Positions 9,067 to 16,582 of a stretch of 64,000 nucleotides of DNA are shown here, in pieces. The DNA is from JAGNRR01 sp964612525 (GTDB taxonomy: Bacteria > Bacteroidota > Bacteroidia > Chitinophagales > Chitinophagaceae): contig CAZTCQ010000001.1 in NCBI GenBank assembly GCA_964612525.1, positions 8,056 to 72,055 of the forward strand, written 5' to 3'. A program made the position numbers and the translations under genes. The notes beneath the pieces are model-generated. The model ran no database searches, was not told the DNA's origin, and was given only the letters and a program-made list of their open reading frames with translations. Position 1 is the stretch's first letter; each line of letters starts with the position of its first letter.

Positions 9067-9789
9067 TTAAGAAATATCGGGCAGCAAAATAGAATCTAAA
9101 TTCTTGATACCTAATTGGCTATTATTCATTAAAAATCCTTCGCCATATTTTACGCCAATTCGTTTTCCAAAAAGCTGAGCCCTGGCCTCAATACTGTTTA
9201 GGAATCCGCTAGAAGATATGTATGTTTTGGTAGAATCATTGTCCTTATCGGAAAAAAATTGGGTTCCATAGGCTTGAATCGATTCCATTTTTTTCTCAAA
9301 ACTATCACTAATGTCAACAATAAAATCAGGCTCAAAGTGAATGTCTTGAATATAATTAAATACTCGTTTTGGACGCCAAGGAGCTTGCCCCGTGTCAATC
9401 ATTTTTAAGCCAGATAAAAAGCAAGCATCACTTACTAGCTTAGCTCCACGACCATGATCGGGATGGCGATCGTTGGGCGCATTGCAAAGTACTCTTTCCG
9501 GTTGTAATTCCCTAAGCACTTTTATGATAGCTATTTGATTTTCTTTATTGTTTTCAAAGAAACCGTCAGCCATTCTAAGATTGGTTCGGTAGTCTATTTC
9601 TAGTATTTTGCTGGCTTCTGCAGCTTCTTTGTAGCGTGTGGCTACCGTTCCTCGCGAACCTAATTCGCCCTCGGTTAGGTCACAAATCGCAATTTTTTGA
9701 CCTAACTTTTTATGATTGTATAACGTGCCTGAACAGCTTAATTCGACATCGTCGGGGTGTGCACCAAGCGCTAAAATATCTACCTTCAT
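9067..9789 (-). CDS. bshB1: Bacillithiol biosynthesis deacetylase BshB1
   Basis: 240 residues, PIG-L/LmbE-fold zinc deacetylase. The zinc site is visible as AHPDDVE at residues 10-16 and NDRHPDHGRGA at about 114-124. YGTQFFSDKD and the ending with KNLDSILLPDI are typical of BshB1. It removes the acetyl group from GlcNAc-malate to give glucosaminyl-malate, the second step of bacillithiol synthesis in the cytosol. bshA and bshC are not in the window, which is usual because these genes are often scattered. It follows the DUF4294 gene by 17 bases on the same strand, with its own -7 box in that gap. Confidence 0.92.
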   Translation of the reverse strand: MKVDILALGAHPDDVELSCSGTLYNHKKLGQKIAICDLTEGELGSRGTVATRYKEAAEASKILEIDYRTNLRMADGFFENNKENQIAIIKVLRELQPERVLCNAPNDRHPDHGRGAKLVSDACFLSGLKMIDTGQAPWRPKRVFNYIQDIHFEPDFIVDISDSFEKKMESIQAYGTQFFSDKDNDSTKTYISSSGFLNSIEARAQLFGKRIGVKYGEGFLMNNSQLGIKNLDSILLPDIS

Positions 9790-9797
9790 AGTAGTTT

Positions 9798-9805
9798 CAA
9801 AGTTA
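9798..9805 (-). promoter_or_regulatory. -7 promoter box (TAACTTTG) before bshB1
   Basis: Perfect TAnnTTTG on the minus strand in the short gap between the DUF4294 stop and the bshB1 ATG, eight bases before the ATG. It may give bshB1 its own short-leader transcript in addition to read-through. Confidence 0.45.
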
Positions 9806-9806
9806 G

Positions 9807-10448
9807 TTAATTCGCACGGACAAATTTTCCGCTAGCTTCTATTTCTTGGCAAATCGTTTCGATAGAAGCGTCTTTGTTTTTCGGGTCATACTTTCTTTTT
9901 AAATTATTAGAAAATAATGCAGCTAAGGTCTGCCACATTCTAGCATTAAAACCTCCTTTCAACTCTTTGATAATAGAGTAGCAATCTTTACCCGTTTCAC
10001 GAGCGATTAGTATTACTAGCACCCTGCCTTGACTCATGGTTAGGTTCTCAAGTTTGCCTTTATACTGTTTGGTTAGTTCCTTCTCCTTTCGTTTTTTATA
10101 CACTCGTTGAGCATCTTTAGAACGAATTTTTACCATAGCGCTATCAATGTCATGCATCACTTTTCCGGCCATTACCGCATAAGGATAGGTTTTATAAACG
10201 TTGCGTTTGAGCTTGGCATACGCTCTACGTCGCTTACTTCTTTTTCGGTAATATTTTTTACGCTGTCGTTTAGTCATCGCCAACAGCTCAGGATTAAAAA
10301 TAGTTACCATAGATAGGTAAGTATGTGGCAAAGTATCCTGGTTTAGTATGACGGCACTTTTAATAATTTTGTTCCCACTAGATTGCCCATAGCTCAAAAT
10401 GTTGAGACAAAGGCTTAGAATCAATATGGTTATAATTTTCAAGCGCAT
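9807..10448 (-). CDS. DUF4294 domain protein, exported
   Basis: 213 residues with a signal peptide (MRLKIITILILSLCLNILSYGQ). After it comes the conserved opening of the DUF4294 family (AVILNQDTLPHTYLSMVTIF), then a strongly basic stretch rich in Lys, Arg and Tyr at about residues 58-90. The C-terminal half contains GRVLVILIARETGKDCYSII and a region ending FSNNLKRKYDPKNKD. DUF4294 is a Bacteroidota family with no established function. The protein is probably periplasmic. After removal of the assembly duplication next to it, purD ends only about 55 bases upstream, so the order purD-DUF4294-bshB1 is probably a single transcription unit. Confidence 0.85.
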   Translation of the reverse strand: MRLKIITILILSLCLNILSYGQSSGNKIIKSAVILNQDTLPHTYLSMVTIFNPELLAMTKRQRKKYYRKRSKRRRAYAKLKRNVYKTYPYAVMAGKVMHDIDSAMVKIRSKDAQRVYKKRKEKELTKQYKGKLENLTMSQGRVLVILIARETGKDCYSIIKELKGGFNARMWQTLAALFSNNLKRKYDPKNKDASIETICQEIEASGKFVRAN

Positions 10449-10460
10449 GCGACCCTCTCA

Positions 10461-10515
10461 AAGTTCACGCTTTTTTTATATTAAAAATGTTAAAGATTTA
10501 CCCTTATAAGAACTC
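10461..10515. repeat. Left copy of a 55-base contig-end duplication
   Basis: Identical base for base to 10616-10670, the other side of a 100-base N run. This is the signature of two overlapping contig ends joined without merging, not a biological repeat. Confidence 0.9.
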
Positions 10516-10615
10516 NNNNNNNNNNNNNNNNNNNNNNNNNNNNNNNNNNNNNNNNNNNNNNNNNNNNNNNNNNNNNNNNNNNNNNNNNNNNNNNNNNNNN
10601 NNNNNNNNNNNNNNN
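10516..10615. other. Assembly gap, 100 N, false (overlapping contig ends)
   Basis: Exactly 100 N between two identical 55-base ends. Collapsing the gap and one copy leaves no missing sequence between purD and the DUF4294 gene. Confidence 0.9.
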
Positions 10616-10670
10616 AAGTTCACGCTTTTTTTATATTAAAAATGTTAAAGATTTACCCTTATAAGAACTC
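10616..10670. repeat. Right copy of the 55-base contig-end duplication
   Basis: Same sequence as 10461-10515. It contains the last codons and the stop of purD, so the left copy repeats the purD 3' end. Confidence 0.9.
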
Positions 10671-11933
10671 GTGACCAATATCTTTTCGGAAGAACATGTC
10701 TTCGAAACATAGTGAATCAATGGTTTTATAACTTGAAGCTAATGCTTCTTTCAGCCCTTCTCCCATAGAAGATATTGCTAAGACTCTACCACCATTGGTT
10801 AGTAATTTCTTGTTTTCTATTTTGGTGCCAGCATGAAATACTATAGAGTTTGTTTCTGACTCCAAGCCTTTTATTTTTTTTCCTTTCTCATAAGCTTCAG
10901 GATAACCACCAGATACTAAAATAACCGTTGCGCAATGATCGTTTTTAATTTTTACGGTAGCCTCCTTTATATTTTTTGTGGCTGCTAATGAAAACAATTC
11001 TACCAAATCATTTTCAAGTCTGGGTAGTATGACTTCGGTCTCAGGATCCCCCAATCGACAGTTGTATTCAATCACAAAAGGCTCATCACCAACTTTTATA
11101 AGACCAAAAAAGACAAAACCTACATAATCAAATCCGTCTTTAGCTATTCCGTCGATAGTAGGTTTAACAATTTGCTGCTCTACTTTTTTCATAAAAGTAT
11201 TATCGGCAAACGGAACCGGAGAGAGCGCACCCATGCCACCTGTGTTCAATCCTGTATCGCCTTCGCCAATGCGTTTATAATCTTTGGCATTGGGCAATAA
11301 GCAATAATTTTTTCCATCGGTAAGTGCAAATACGCTCATTTCGATTCCGTCAAGAAATTGTTCAATCACTACTTTACTACTAGCAGTGCCAAATTTTTTA
11401 TTTTGTACCATTTCGGTAAAAGCATCTTTGGCTTCCTTATGCGACTGCGCAATGATTACTCCTTTTCCGGCAGCAAGCCCATCAGCTTTTAAAACGACAG
11501 GAGGCGTTTGGCGCTCGATATGAGTAAGTCCTTCTCTGAAATTTTCAGCTGTAAATTCTTTGTAGGCTGCAGTAGGAATATTGTGTCGCTCCATGAATTG
11601 TTTGGCAAACGCCTTGCTTCCCTCAAGTTGGGCAGCTTGCGCGGAAGGGCCAATCACCTTCACAGCTTTCAAGTTTTCATGATTTTTAAAATAGTCTTGT
11701 AAACCATTGACTAAAGGATCTTCAGGGCCAATCACTAACATGTCAATATGATTTTCTTGGCAAAATGCACCCACAGCTTCATTATCATTGATAGCTAGGT
11801 TGACGTTCGTTCCCAAATTTTCCGTACCTGCATTTCCTGGAGCAACAAAAAGCTCTTTACAATTTGAACTCTGAGATAACTTCCAAGCTAAAGCATGCTC
11901 TCGTCCGCCGCTTCCCAACAATAATATTTTCAT
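10659..11933 (-). CDS. purD: Phosphoribosylamine-glycine ligase
   Basis: 424 residues, standard for GAR synthetase, an ATP-grasp enzyme. It joins glycine to phosphoribosylamine in the second step of de novo purine synthesis in the cytosol. It starts MKILLLGSGGREHALAW, the family's N-terminal signature. LKADGLAAGKGVIIA at about residue 143 is the ATP-grasp loop, and EYNCRLGDPETEVILPRL at about 289 is the metal and substrate motif. An upstream TTG in frame at 11954 is rejected because it is part of a -7 promoter box and would add seven residues not normal for the family. The stop lies in the duplicated segment beside the gap but the gene is complete. Confidence 0.96.
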   Translation of the reverse strand: MKILLLGSGGREHALAWKLSQSSNCKELFVAPGNAGTENLGTNVNLAINDNEAVGAFCQENHIDMLVIGPEDPLVNGLQDYFKNHENLKAVKVIGPSAQAAQLEGSKAFAKQFMERHNIPTAAYKEFTAENFREGLTHIERQTPPVVLKADGLAAGKGVIIAQSHKEAKDAFTEMVQNKKFGTASSKVVIEQFLDGIEMSVFALTDGKNYCLLPNAKDYKRIGEGDTGLNTGGMGALSPVPFADNTFMKKVEQQIVKPTIDGIAKDGFDYVGFVFFGLIKVGDEPFVIEYNCRLGDPETEVILPRLENDLVELFSLAATKNIKEATVKIKNDHCATVILVSGGYPEAYEKGKKIKGLESETNSIVFHAGTKIENKKLLTNGGRVLAISSMGEGLKEALASSYKTIDSLCFEDMFFRKDIGHEFL

Positions 11934-11951
11934 AGTGTTTGTTCTAGCTAT

Positions 11952-11959
11952 CAAAAGTA
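11952..11959 (-). promoter_or_regulatory. -7 promoter box (TACTTTTG) of purD
   Basis: Perfect TAnnTTTG on the minus strand, 18 bases before the purD ATG at 11933. It rules out the longer reading frame that begins inside it. No clear -33 TTG is seen. Confidence 0.6.
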
Positions 11960-12012
11960 CTACACCTATTTTTTTATCCTTTTAATATTTCTGATTTTCG
12001 GCAAAAATATTC

Positions 12013-12020
12013 TATGTTTA
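12013..12020 (+). promoter_or_regulatory. -7-like box (TATGTTTA) four bases before the DUF819 gene
   Basis: TAnnTTTA, one base from consensus, followed by AGTC and the ATG. Same four-base spacing as the aminotransferase, TonB receptor, glycosyltransferase and ABC genes. Confidence 0.45.
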
Positions 12021-12024
12021 AGTC

Positions 12025-13454
12025 ATGAATATTTTCCTGCAAGCCCAACCTATTTTTTCTGATGATAAAATTGTTTTTGGTATCCTTATGTTGTGCCTAG
12101 CAGTAGTGTTTTATACATCAAGTATAAAAAAAGGGATTTGGCCTAAATTTTATAAATATGTTCCCGCTTTATTAATGTGCTATTTGTTGCCGGCTATTCT
12201 AAATTCAATGGGAATTATCTCAGCTAAGGAAACAGATACTTACACCATTGCCAAAAATTATCTATTACCTGCTTCGCTAATTTTAATGACTCTGAGTATT
12301 GACTTAAAAGCGGTATCTAAACTAGGAAGCAAGAGCATAATTATGTTTTTGACGGCTACCTTGGGTATTATTTTGGGTGGCCCAATAGCCATTTTAATTA
12401 TGGCCAAACTATGGCCTGCTACTATTGACGGAGTAGGGGTGGATGCTGTATGGCGCGGATTAAGTACGCTAGCAGGAAGCTGGATTGGTGGTGGGGCAAA
12501 CCAGGCGGCGATGTTGGAAATTTATGAATACAATCCGGATAAATATGGTGCTATGGTTTTAGTGGATATTGTAGTTGCCAATATTTGGATGGNNNNNNNN
12601 NNNNNNNNNNNNNNNNNNNNNNNNNNNNNNNNNNNNNNNNNNNNNNNNNNNNNNNNNNNNNNNNNNNNNNNNNNNNNNNNNNNNNNNNNNNNGATAAATA
12701 TGGTGCTATGGTTTTAGTGGATATTGTAGTTGCCAATATTTGGATGGCTGTTTTACTTTTAGGAATCGGTCAAAATGCTCGGATTGATAAATGGTTAAAA
12801 GCTGATTCTTCCGCGATTGAAGAGTTGAAAAATAAAATGGCTTCCTTTAGTGCCACAATAAAAAAAGAGCCAAAGCTAAAAGACTATATTGTAATTCTTG
12901 GGGTTGCGTTTTTCCTTACTTCTTTAGCACATTTTTTCTCTTCTCATGTAGTAACTTTCTTTAAATCTATTCCTGCACTTCAGGATTCTTCGCTGACTAG
13001 TGGCTTCTTTTGGTTGATTGTTCTGGCCACTACTTTTGGATTGTTCCTATCCTTTACCAAGGCTCGTAATTTAGAGGGGTATGGTGCGAGTAAACTGGGT
13101 AGTATTTTTATTTATATTCTAGTAGCCACCATAGGTATGAAAATGGATATGACCATGATACTGGAAAATCCTGGTATTATTTTGTTGGGACTTATTTGGA
13201 TGGCATTTCATGTTTTGCTTCTGGTAATCGTTGCTAAAATTATACGAGCCCCTTTCTTCTTTTTAGCTGTAGGAAGCAAAGCAAATATTGGCGGTGCTGC
13301 TTCAGCTCCTGTGATTGCTGCTGCCTTTCACCCTGCCTTGGCTCCAGTAGGTGTGTTATTGGCCGTATTAGGCTATGCGCTCGGCACCTACGGAGCATGG
13401 GCCTGTGCGGTTCTTATGGAGTTAGCTAGTAAGTTTCAGGGAGTAATAGCATAG
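12025..13454 (+). CDS. DUF819 family integral membrane protein (reading frame split only by an assembly artefact)
   Basis: After removal of the 100 N and one 55-base copy (155 bases in all) the two pieces join in frame to one protein of 424 residues, the usual size. It has about ten to twelve hydrophobic segments. Glycine-rich motifs include GLSTLAGSWIGGGANQAAML in the first half and GSKANIGGAASAPVIAAAFH in the second, typical of DUF819 (YjcL-like) proteins. These are inner-membrane proteins of transporter-like architecture with two inverted halves; no substrate is firmly established. The apparent frameshift at 12593-12692 is not real because 155 is not a multiple of three. The downstream alkylation-repair gene starts three bases after the stop. 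Confidence 0.85.
12538..12592. repeat. Left copy of a 55-base contig-end duplication
   Basis: Identical to 12693-12747 across a 100-base N run, inside the DUF819 gene. Assembly artefact. Confidence 0.9.
12593..12692. other. Assembly gap, 100 N, false (overlapping contig ends)
   Basis: Exactly 100 N between identical 55-base ends. Collapsing restores an intact DUF819 frame, which is strong evidence that nothing is missing. Confidence 0.92.
12693..12747. repeat. Right copy of the 55-base contig-end duplication
   Basis: Same sequence as 12538-12592. Confidence 0.9.
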
Positions 13455-13457
13455 AAA

Positions 13458-14123
13458 ATGAAAGCACATATAGGTGGAATATATAATCTATTTGATGCCC
13501 ATAGAAACGATGTGGATGCTCAAAAGATGACTGCTTATATGAGAAATAAATTTCCTCATTTTGGCATTAAAGCAAAACCAAGAAGAGAACTTACAAAAAA
13601 TCATAATAAGGGTTTTGAATTAGCTGAAGCTGATTTTCTAGATTTTGCTGAAATTTGTTTTGAATATCCTGAACGAGAAATACATCATTATTGCCTAGAT
13701 ACGCTTCATGGCTTTAGAAAAAACTTTACACCACAAACCATAAAACTGAGCGAGTTTCTAATCACTCATAATTCTTGGTGGGATACGGTTGATTCCGTGA
13801 ATACATTAATTAGTTTACCTATTTTTAGAGTGGACAAATCTGTAAAAGAGCAAGCAGTTAAACGATGGAAAACGGCTGAAAATATGTGGCTGCGTCGATC
13901 GGCCATTATTTCACAATTAAAATTTCGTAAAGAGACAGATAAAGAATTATTAGCCGATGTGATTAAAGCTAATTTAGGAAGCGAAGAATTTTTTATTAAT
14001 AAAGCCATTGGCTGGGCTTTACGCGAGTATGGTCACTATAATCCAGAGTGGGTATTGCGTTTTGCAAATTCCGTAAAACTGGAGCCACTTAGTTATAGAG
14101 AAGCTGTGCGTAAATTAATTTAG
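13458..14123 (+). CDS. DNA alkylation repair protein, AlkD-like
   Basis: 221 residues, an all-helical HEAT-like repeat protein of the AlkC/AlkD DNA glycosylase family. NSWWDTVDSV at about residues 107-116 carries the Trp and Asp that correspond to the active-site pair of Bacillus AlkD. NMWLRRSAIISQLKF and FFINKAIGWALREYGHYNPE are further family signatures. AlkD removes positively charged alkyl bases such as 7-methylguanine without flipping the base out. It starts three bases after the DUF819 stop, so the two are co-transcribed, although no functional link is obvious. Its stop overlaps the stop of the convergent TonB receptor gene by four bases. Confidence 0.9.
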   Translation: MKAHIGGIYNLFDAHRNDVDAQKMTAYMRNKFPHFGIKAKPRRELTKNHNKGFELAEADFLDFAEICFEYPEREIHHYCLDTLHGFRKNFTPQTIKLSEFLITHNSWWDTVDSVNTLISLPIFRVDKSVKEQAVKRWKTAENMWLRRSAIISQLKFRKETDKELLADVIKANLGSEEFFINKAIGWALREYGHYNPEWVLRFANSVKLEPLSYREAVRKLI

Positions 14124-16501
14124 AATCGTATTCGATATTGGAAAACCGGAAGCAAGCCGGTTTGGTAGCTTTCTTTAACTTTCAGGTCTTCAGGGTCAAA
14201 TCGAACGGCAAAAATATTTTTCCGATTGGTAAGGTTTTGAATATCAAACGCCCATTCCTGGGTTATTTTTTTAGTTTGTATTTTAAAACCAATTCTGAAA
14301 TCAATTCGAGCGTAAGCAGGATGTTGCTCGCTGAATGCCTGGGAGTTATCAAATACTGCTTCTCTAGCTAATTTACTCGCTTCTAAATCAATAGGCGTAT
14401 ACCTTAGACCACCATTGACCAGAGTTTTAATATCTAGCGTAAAACTATATTGTTTAGCTTTACCCGAAGAGGTAAGCCTCTCCTTTAAAATAAACTCTCT
14501 TCCTCCTAAAACATTGGCGGCAAAACGACTATCAAAAGCAGTAGGGTAGGTGACACCATCAGAAGGTACAAAAGTAGATTTATAAATAGAACCGGTCATC
14601 AAATAATAAAAGCCTTTATTCAAGAAATGCTCGAAAGTGAGTTCCAAACCATAGTTGTCTCCTGTTCCTTGATTAACCATGCTGTCTTGCAGCTGCACAC
14701 CAAACTCAGCACCTTGGTTTAATAAACTATAGGTACTTATGTCATTACTCACCGGAACATTATATAAATGCTGATAGTAAGTTTCAACCTTGATTCGGGT
14801 AAACGGGTTGATACTTCTATCGTAAGCCAACACTATGTGATGAGCTTTGGTAAGACCGAGTTGGTCATTCGTTGTAGCAAACTGATTGTTGCCTATGTCT
14901 TGTTCAATAAAATAAGATCGAAAGGGAGGTAGCTTACTATGCAATCCGTAGCCAATGGCCCAACTACTTTTGTTATTGGGCATATATTTTAGTCCCAATC
15001 GAGGCTCAAGACTCAATGTATTATTGTAAGGGAAATAAATACTGCTTAACCCCGCTACAAGAGAAATCTTTTCACTGGGCTTCAATTGAAATTGAGCATA
15101 CGGTTTGACCGTGTAGAGAGAACCTTTGTAATTGGTTAGATTAATGAATGAATTTCTGCTTCCAACGTACACACTATCAATTAGTTTGAAAAAATTTCTA
15201 TCTACATAAATACCTGCTCTAAGGTTTGTTTTTGAGCTAAATTTTGTTTGGTAGTAGGAATGCATACTAATTGCACCTTCGTAAGAGTTATCTCGGTAAA
15301 AAGGAGCTTTATCAACGTCCGCACTTGTGGTAAATGTGTCCAAAATAGTTTTAGTTGAATTAGCTCGAACCGCCACGGTAGCTTTCAAAAAAGACTTTTT
15401 ACTGACTAAGTAGGAGCGGGTCAGGCCTACAATTCCCGTATTGGTTCGGTAGTTAAAATCTTGACCACTGTCACCAAAAATACTAGCCTCATCATTTTCG
15501 CTATCCCACAATTTTACGTTGCTAATTCCACCCATTCCGAATAGGGTTGTGCTACCTTTTTTATCCGAGAAGTTTAGTTTGAAGCTACCATCCTGATATT
15601 TTGGCACAGCCGTACCAGTCCCGAAATTGATTCCTAAAGCATTAAAAACGCCCAGAGTAGAATAACGATAGCCTACAATGAAGGAGCTGTTTCCTCTTTT
15701 AGACAAAGGCCCTTCGGCATTCATTTCCAAACCGTTAAAACCAATTTGTCCTAAAAATTCATATTCCTGATTATTCCCTTTTCTGAGGTTTAAATCAAAA
15801 ATACCCGATAGGGCATTCATATATTGAGGAGGAAATGCGGAGGTCAAAAAGTCAGAATTTGCTAATACATTATTGTTTATCATACTGATAGGGCCACCTG
15901 TTGTACCCGCAGCCGCAAAGTGATTCGGGTTGGGAATATCCATGCCTTCTAGGCGATACAAAACACCAACAGGAGAGTTTCCTCGAACTACGATATCATT
16001 CCGAGCATCATTGCTGCCCTGCACTCCAGCAAAACTTTGCGCCATACGAGCTACATCGTTTTTACTACCGGCATATCGCTGAGACTCTTCTACAGAAAAT
16101 GTTCGTCCGCTCACGCTTACCATTTCATTCAGCGTTTTGCTTTTATCTTTTTTTGATCGAATGACTACTTTTTTAGTACGTGTAATTCGATCCTCCATTT
16201 CTATAGTTAATATTAATTGAGTAGCTGCTGACAACTCTAAATTGGTGAGTGTAACTGGCTGTTTGCCTACACTGGTGATAGTAAGACTTACTCGTCCAAT
16301 CGGTATCTCGTTTAAGGTAAATTCTCCTCGCACATCGGCCTTGGTTCCCTTTGTCTTATCAGCTAATTGAATAGTAGCTCCAATAATGGGTTGTTGTGTT
16401 ATTTTATCTATTACCGTACCTCGTATACGCTGAGTAATGCTCTGAGCATTTGACAAAGTACCAAACCCAATTAGAAGTAATAAAATAATAAACCGTTTCA
16501 A
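14120..16501 (-). CDS. TonB-dependent receptor with N-terminal carboxypeptidase-regulatory-like domain
   Basis: 793 residues from a TTG at 16501. That start gives a compact signal peptide (MKRFIILLLLIGFGTLSNAQ) and lies four bases after a perfect -7 box. No ATG is available, and the next TTG upstream (16528) lies on the far side of the promoter. After the signal come a beta-sandwich domain (GTVIDKITQQPIIGATIQLA, about residues 25-105), a plug with VVRGNSPVGVLYRLEGMDIP at about 175, and a long outer-membrane barrel ending in Phe (FQYRIRF). It would import a substrate too large for porins using TonB energy. No SusD partner lies beside it, so it is not a standard SusCD pair. Substrate unknown. 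Confidence 0.88.
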   Translation of the reverse strand: MKRFIILLLLIGFGTLSNAQSITQRIRGTVIDKITQQPIIGATIQLADKTKGTKADVRGEFTLNEIPIGRVSLTITSVGKQPVTLTNLELSAATQLILTIEMEDRITRTKKVVIRSKKDKSKTLNEMVSVSGRTFSVEESQRYAGSKNDVARMAQSFAGVQGSNDARNDIVVRGNSPVGVLYRLEGMDIPNPNHFAAAGTTGGPISMINNNVLANSDFLTSAFPPQYMNALSGIFDLNLRKGNNQEYEFLGQIGFNGLEMNAEGPLSKRGNSSFIVGYRYSTLGVFNALGINFGTGTAVPKYQDGSFKLNFSDKKGSTTLFGMGGISNVKLWDSENDEASIFGDSGQDFNYRTNTGIVGLTRSYLVSKKSFLKATVAVRANSTKTILDTFTTSADVDKAPFYRDNSYEGAISMHSYYQTKFSSKTNLRAGIYVDRNFFKLIDSVYVGSRNSFINLTNYKGSLYTVKPYAQFQLKPSEKISLVAGLSSIYFPYNNTLSLEPRLGLKYMPNNKSSWAIGYGLHSKLPPFRSYFIEQDIGNNQFATTNDQLGLTKAHHIVLAYDRSINPFTRIKVETYYQHLYNVPVSNDISTYSLLNQGAEFGVQLQDSMVNQGTGDNYGLELTFEHFLNKGFYYLMTGSIYKSTFVPSDGVTYPTAFDSRFAANVLGGREFILKERLTSSGKAKQYSFTLDIKTLVNGGLRYTPIDLEASKLAREAVFDNSQAFSEQHPAYARIDFRIGFKIQTKKITQEWAFDIQNLTNRKNIFAVRFDPEDLKVKESYQTGLLPVFQYRIRF

Positions 16502-16505
16502 GAGG

Positions 16506-16513
16506 CAAATGTA
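16506..16513 (-). promoter_or_regulatory. -7 promoter box (TACATTTG) of the TonB receptor
   Basis: Perfect TAnnTTTG on the minus strand, followed by CCTC and the TTG start codon. The transcript would start at or beside the start codon. Confidence 0.6.
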
Positions 16514-16541
16514 TTTCTGCTTATTCAAAAAACGTTCGGAA

Positions 16542-16555
16542 GAATCTATAGATTC
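16542..16555. promoter_or_regulatory. 14-base perfect palindrome upstream of the TonB receptor promoter
   Basis: GAATCTATAGATTC sits about 29 bases upstream of the -7 box, roughly where a -33 element would be, in the 81-base gap after the delta-60-repeat gene. It could be an operator for a dimeric regulator or a chance AT-rich palindrome. It has no U-tract and is not a terminator. Confidence 0.3.
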
Positions 16556-16582
16556 GATAATTGATTTTTAAGAAATGTAGAA

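Noticed and set aside
10461..10670. Direct repeats flanking the gaps as target-site duplications of a mobile element
   Set aside because: The copies are 43-55 bases, exact, and enclose only N; target duplications are much shorter. Overlapping contig ends explain them.
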